From: Phycisphaerae bacterium
Lineage (GTDB): Bacteria; Planctomycetota; Phycisphaerae; Sedimentisphaerales; Anaerobacaceae
Reading direction: 5' to 3'
DNA: 5,791 nucleotides
Assembly: GCA_030602845.1 (NCBI GenBank)
Contig: JAUVYZ010000150.1
Location: 1-5,791, forward strand
Of this stretch, positions 4,001 through 5,791 are shown in pieces. The first letter of the stretch is position 1, and each line of letters begins with the position of its first letter. The notes beneath the pieces are model-generated. The model did not search any database. It was not told the origin of the DNA and saw only the letters and a list, made by a program, of their open reading frames with translations. The position numbers were made by a program, and so were the translations under genes.

Positions 4001-5422
4001 TCCCCTGGCCGGTAAGGCCAGCCGTATCGTGAATATCTTGGTGTTTTGTACATCAACAATGGTGTAACCACCTAATGCCCTGACGATCCTTTGAACCAAA
4101 GCCAAGCCCAAACCACAGTGAACACCTGCGTCCTTGCGGGATGAATCGCCCCGCCAGAAGCAGTCGAATACTTGTGAGGCTTGCTCGCTCGTGAGCGTGC
4201 AGCCGGTATTAGCAACAGTGATTTCTATGGAGCCATCAGCTTGTCGGCCGGTTGCCCAGATTTGGCCCCCGTTGTTAGTATATTCGACAGCATTGTCCAG
4301 AAGGTTCATGAAGACCATAGAGAGGTGCTCGGGGTCTGAGTCACAAGTCATTTCGACAGGAATGCGATTCTCAAAGATGTTCTCGCGAACAAGTGCTTTG
4401 TCGCAGAGGGACCGCCAACAGGAATTCACCATTTCGGCGAGTCGAATCTGCTCGCTGTGAAAGCTGATTTGTTGTGCGTCCAGCCGGGCGAGCATCAGCA
4501 GGTTATTCACCATCGTCTGCATGTTTTCAACGATAGCCTGACAATCGCAAAGGACTCTTTTGTATTCGTCCTGGTCACGGGCGCGCGTTAGCGTTACCTC
4601 AATCGTGGAACGTATCCCTGCCAGGGGCGTCCGGAGCTCGTGGGCGACATCAGCGGTAAAGCGTCTCTCGCGTTTAAAAGCGTCTTCGAGTCGAGATAAC
4701 AGGTCATTGAGGCGACTCTTAATTGGGATAATCTCAGCGGGAACAGATGTGGTCTTGATGCGAGCGGCAAGATTATCTTCCTTGATGGCCGCGATTTCGT
4801 TTGCAATGGAATTCAAAGGTTCGAGGCCTCGCCGCACCACAATGGCGGCGACAAAGACCGATAGAGCCATTGTCACGCCGGACGTTATCAAGAGAAGCCA
4901 TTGGAGCAAATGCAATTGGCGGTGTAAATCGCTGGCATCGCGAGCGACCACCAAAGTTAGCGCCTGTTCTTTCGTTAGCTGGGGGTCAGTTACCTGGTCG
5001 CTGTCAGAGAGTCTCGGTATGAACTTAAAGCCGACTGTTCGCTGGGGTTGGCCGTTTCCGGCCCGCAGCACTCCAAAGACAGGCGAGTCGAGGGAGCCTT
5101 CGAGGTGCAATAGCCCATCTGCTCCCAACAAAGGAGACTTTGCTACGACGTCGCCATCAGGGCGCCAGATTTGATAATACGTCGGGCGCTGTGGGTCATT
5201 AAACTCCGGCAACTGCCGGACCTCGAACTCTAACTCTATCTCGCTGCCATCTTGTTCGACCGAAGCTGCTAACATCCGGGCTGTGGATAGCAGTGAAGCA
5301 TCGAACTGATTAACCAATGCCCGCCGAATCACGACGTAGAGTATCAGACTGAAGACGGTCAGCAATAGTACGATAGTGCCAACTACGCCGATGACTAAGC
5401 GAGTTCGGAGCGAACAGGTCAT
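3980..5422 (-). CDS. Sensor histidine kinase, two-component system (CusS/TctE-like, HAMP type)
   Basis: The product is 480 aa and full length. A membrane segment spans residues 9-32, followed by a periplasmic sensor of about 135 residues, a second membrane segment (about 174-197), then HAMP (about 197-250, with RRGLEPLNSIANEI). The HisKA helix carries ADVAHELRTPLAGIR, with His261 as the phosphorylated residue. The HATPase domain has the N box FMNLLDNAVEY (N373, N377), a G1 box reading VANTGCTL, an F-box-like VFDCFWRGDSSR, and the G2 box GLGLALV (437-443). In G1 the usual Asp is Asn (N404); NxG in place of DxG is also found in the heavy-metal-sensor branch, so activity is not excluded. The gene overlaps the regulator by 4 bp (ATGA), so the two are translationally coupled. 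The signal sensed cannot be told; the sensor region has no recognisable metal-binding His/Cys cluster. The last residues come from the inverted repeat at 3985-4000. Confidence 0.96.
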   Translation of the reverse strand: MTCSLRTRLVIGVVGTIVLLLTVFSLILYVVIRRALVNQFDASLLSTARMLAASVEQDGSEIELEFEVRQLPEFNDPQRPTYYQIWRPDGDVVAKSPLLGADGLLHLEGSLDSPVFGVLRAGNGQPQRTVGFKFIPRLSDSDQVTDPQLTKEQALTLVVARDASDLHRQLHLLQWLLLITSGVTMALSVFVAAIVVRRGLEPLNSIANEIAAIKEDNLAARIKTTSVPAEIIPIKSRLNDLLSRLEDAFKRERRFTADVAHELRTPLAGIRSTIEVTLTRARDQDEYKRVLCDCQAIVENMQTMVNNLLMLARLDAQQISFHSEQIRLAEMVNSCWRSLCDKALVRENIFENRIPVEMTCDSDPEHLSMVFMNLLDNAVEYTNNGGQIWATGRQADGSIEITVANTGCTLTSEQASQVFDCFWRGDSSRKDAGVHCGLGLALVQRIVRALGGYTIVDVQNTKIFTIRLALPARGPSTNFY

Positions 5423-5790
5423 GTCTCAACTCCTAAGAAATAGCCGCGGCCTCGGACTGTATGGATGAGCAGAGGCTTGCCCGCTTGTTCGATCTTCTTT
5501 CGCAGGTAGCCGATGTAAACGTCGACTACATTGCTCGATGCAGCAGATTTGAACTCGTACACGTGCTTCCATATATCTGTGCGGGACACCATTTGGCCGG
5601 CCCGCATGGCCAAGTATTCCAAAAGAGCATATTCCCGCGGTGTAAGCGCAATCTCTTGTCTGCCGCGCCAAACTCGTTGTGTCGTCAGGTCAATCCGCAA
5701 ATCCCTGATTTTGATGCGAGGATTCTTCTGCCGGTAACTGCGCCGCAACAATGCCCGCACCCGTGCCAACAGTTCTTTGAATGCGAAGGG
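5419..5790 (-). CDS. OmpR/PhoB-family response regulator, partial (N-terminus outside window)
   Basis: 123 residues are visible on the minus strand; the gene enters from the right edge. The first visible residues, PFAFKELLARVRALLRR, are the end of a receiver domain: the Pro follows the conserved Lys, and helix alpha-5 comes next. The complete winged-helix DNA-binding domain follows: LRIDLTTQRVWRGRQEIALTPREYALLEYLAMRAGQMVSR, then the recognition-helix region SSNVVDVYIGYLRKKI, then the wing HTVRGRGYFLG. The phospho-acceptor Asp is off the window. The closest style is CusR/QseB/PhoP-like. Its TGA stop overlaps the kinase ATG (ATGA, 5419-5422), so it is the cognate partner of that kinase. A TTG near 5769 could be mistaken for a start, but the reading frame continues upstream with receiver sequence. 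Confidence 0.96.
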   Translation of the reverse strand, partial: PFAFKELLARVRALLRRSYRQKNPRIKIRDLRIDLTTQRVWRGRQEIALTPREYALLEYLAMRAGQMVSRTDIWKHVYEFKSAASSNVVDVYIGYLRKKIEQAGKPLLIHTVRGRGYFLGVET

Positions 5791-5791
5791 C

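Noticed and set aside
4005..4021. CTGGCC/GGCCAG hairpin as the kinase terminator on the minus strand
   Set aside because: The stem is only 6 bp, lies in coding sequence, and the nearest T run is about 15 bases further on.
4560..5174. Plus-strand frame of 204 codons opposite the histidine kinase
   Set aside because: The kinase frame has all conserved motifs. The plus-strand product is Ser/Arg-rich with no domain pattern and no ribosome site.
5426..5671. Second minus-strand frame within the response regulator
   Set aside because: It is a shifted reading of the winged-helix gene, without domain similarity.

Overview
This window looks like chromosomal DNA from an environmental, probably anaerobic or facultatively anaerobic, Gram-negative-type bacterium with moderate GC. 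A Planctomycetes (Phycisphaerae-like) metagenomic lineage is my best guess. It rests on the alternative GlmU-type nucleotidyltransferase, a Re-citrate-synthase-type enzyme, a post-COAP-1-like secreted-protein tail and REP-like intergenic repeats. The assignment is an inference; there is no rRNA or marker gene here.

Layout: (1) Positions 2-349 hold the C-terminal end of a probably secreted or surface protein, closed by a strong intrinsic terminator (382-420). (2) Positions 421-755 are a gene-free, repeat-rich stretch with a second terminator-like hairpin, two diverged copies of a ~37-39 bp repeat, and between them a repeat of the 'PELVE' type often seen in environmental genomes. (3) A near-consensus sigma-70 promoter (756-784) and a leader hairpin (801-830) precede a three-gene plus-strand operon: a sugar-1-phosphate nucleotidyltransferase/acyltransferase (alternative GlmU type), an acyl carrier protein, and a DRE-TIM enzyme of the Re-citrate synthase family. 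(4) A convergent junction holds a perfect 16 bp inverted repeat. (5) On the minus strand lies a two-component pair, an OmpR/PhoB-type response regulator (its start is outside the window) followed by a CusS/TctE-like sensor histidine kinase, joined by an ATGA overlap.

How the genes fit together: the GlmU-like enzyme should supply UDP-GlcNAc or a similar activated sugar for the envelope. An ACP beside it fits envelope lipid synthesis, since lipid A synthesis starts from UDP-GlcNAc and an acyl-ACP. The third gene does not fit that scheme obviously. It either supplies citrate or a related 2-alkylmalate to central metabolism, or it condenses an ACP-bound acyl unit. The two-component system is convergent and independent; its target is not visible.

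The most unusual features are an eleven-copy heptanucleotide repeat inside the nucleotidyltransferase reading frame, the ACP/Re-citrate-synthase pairing, and the convergent-junction palindrome whose right arm encodes the last residues of the histidine kinase.
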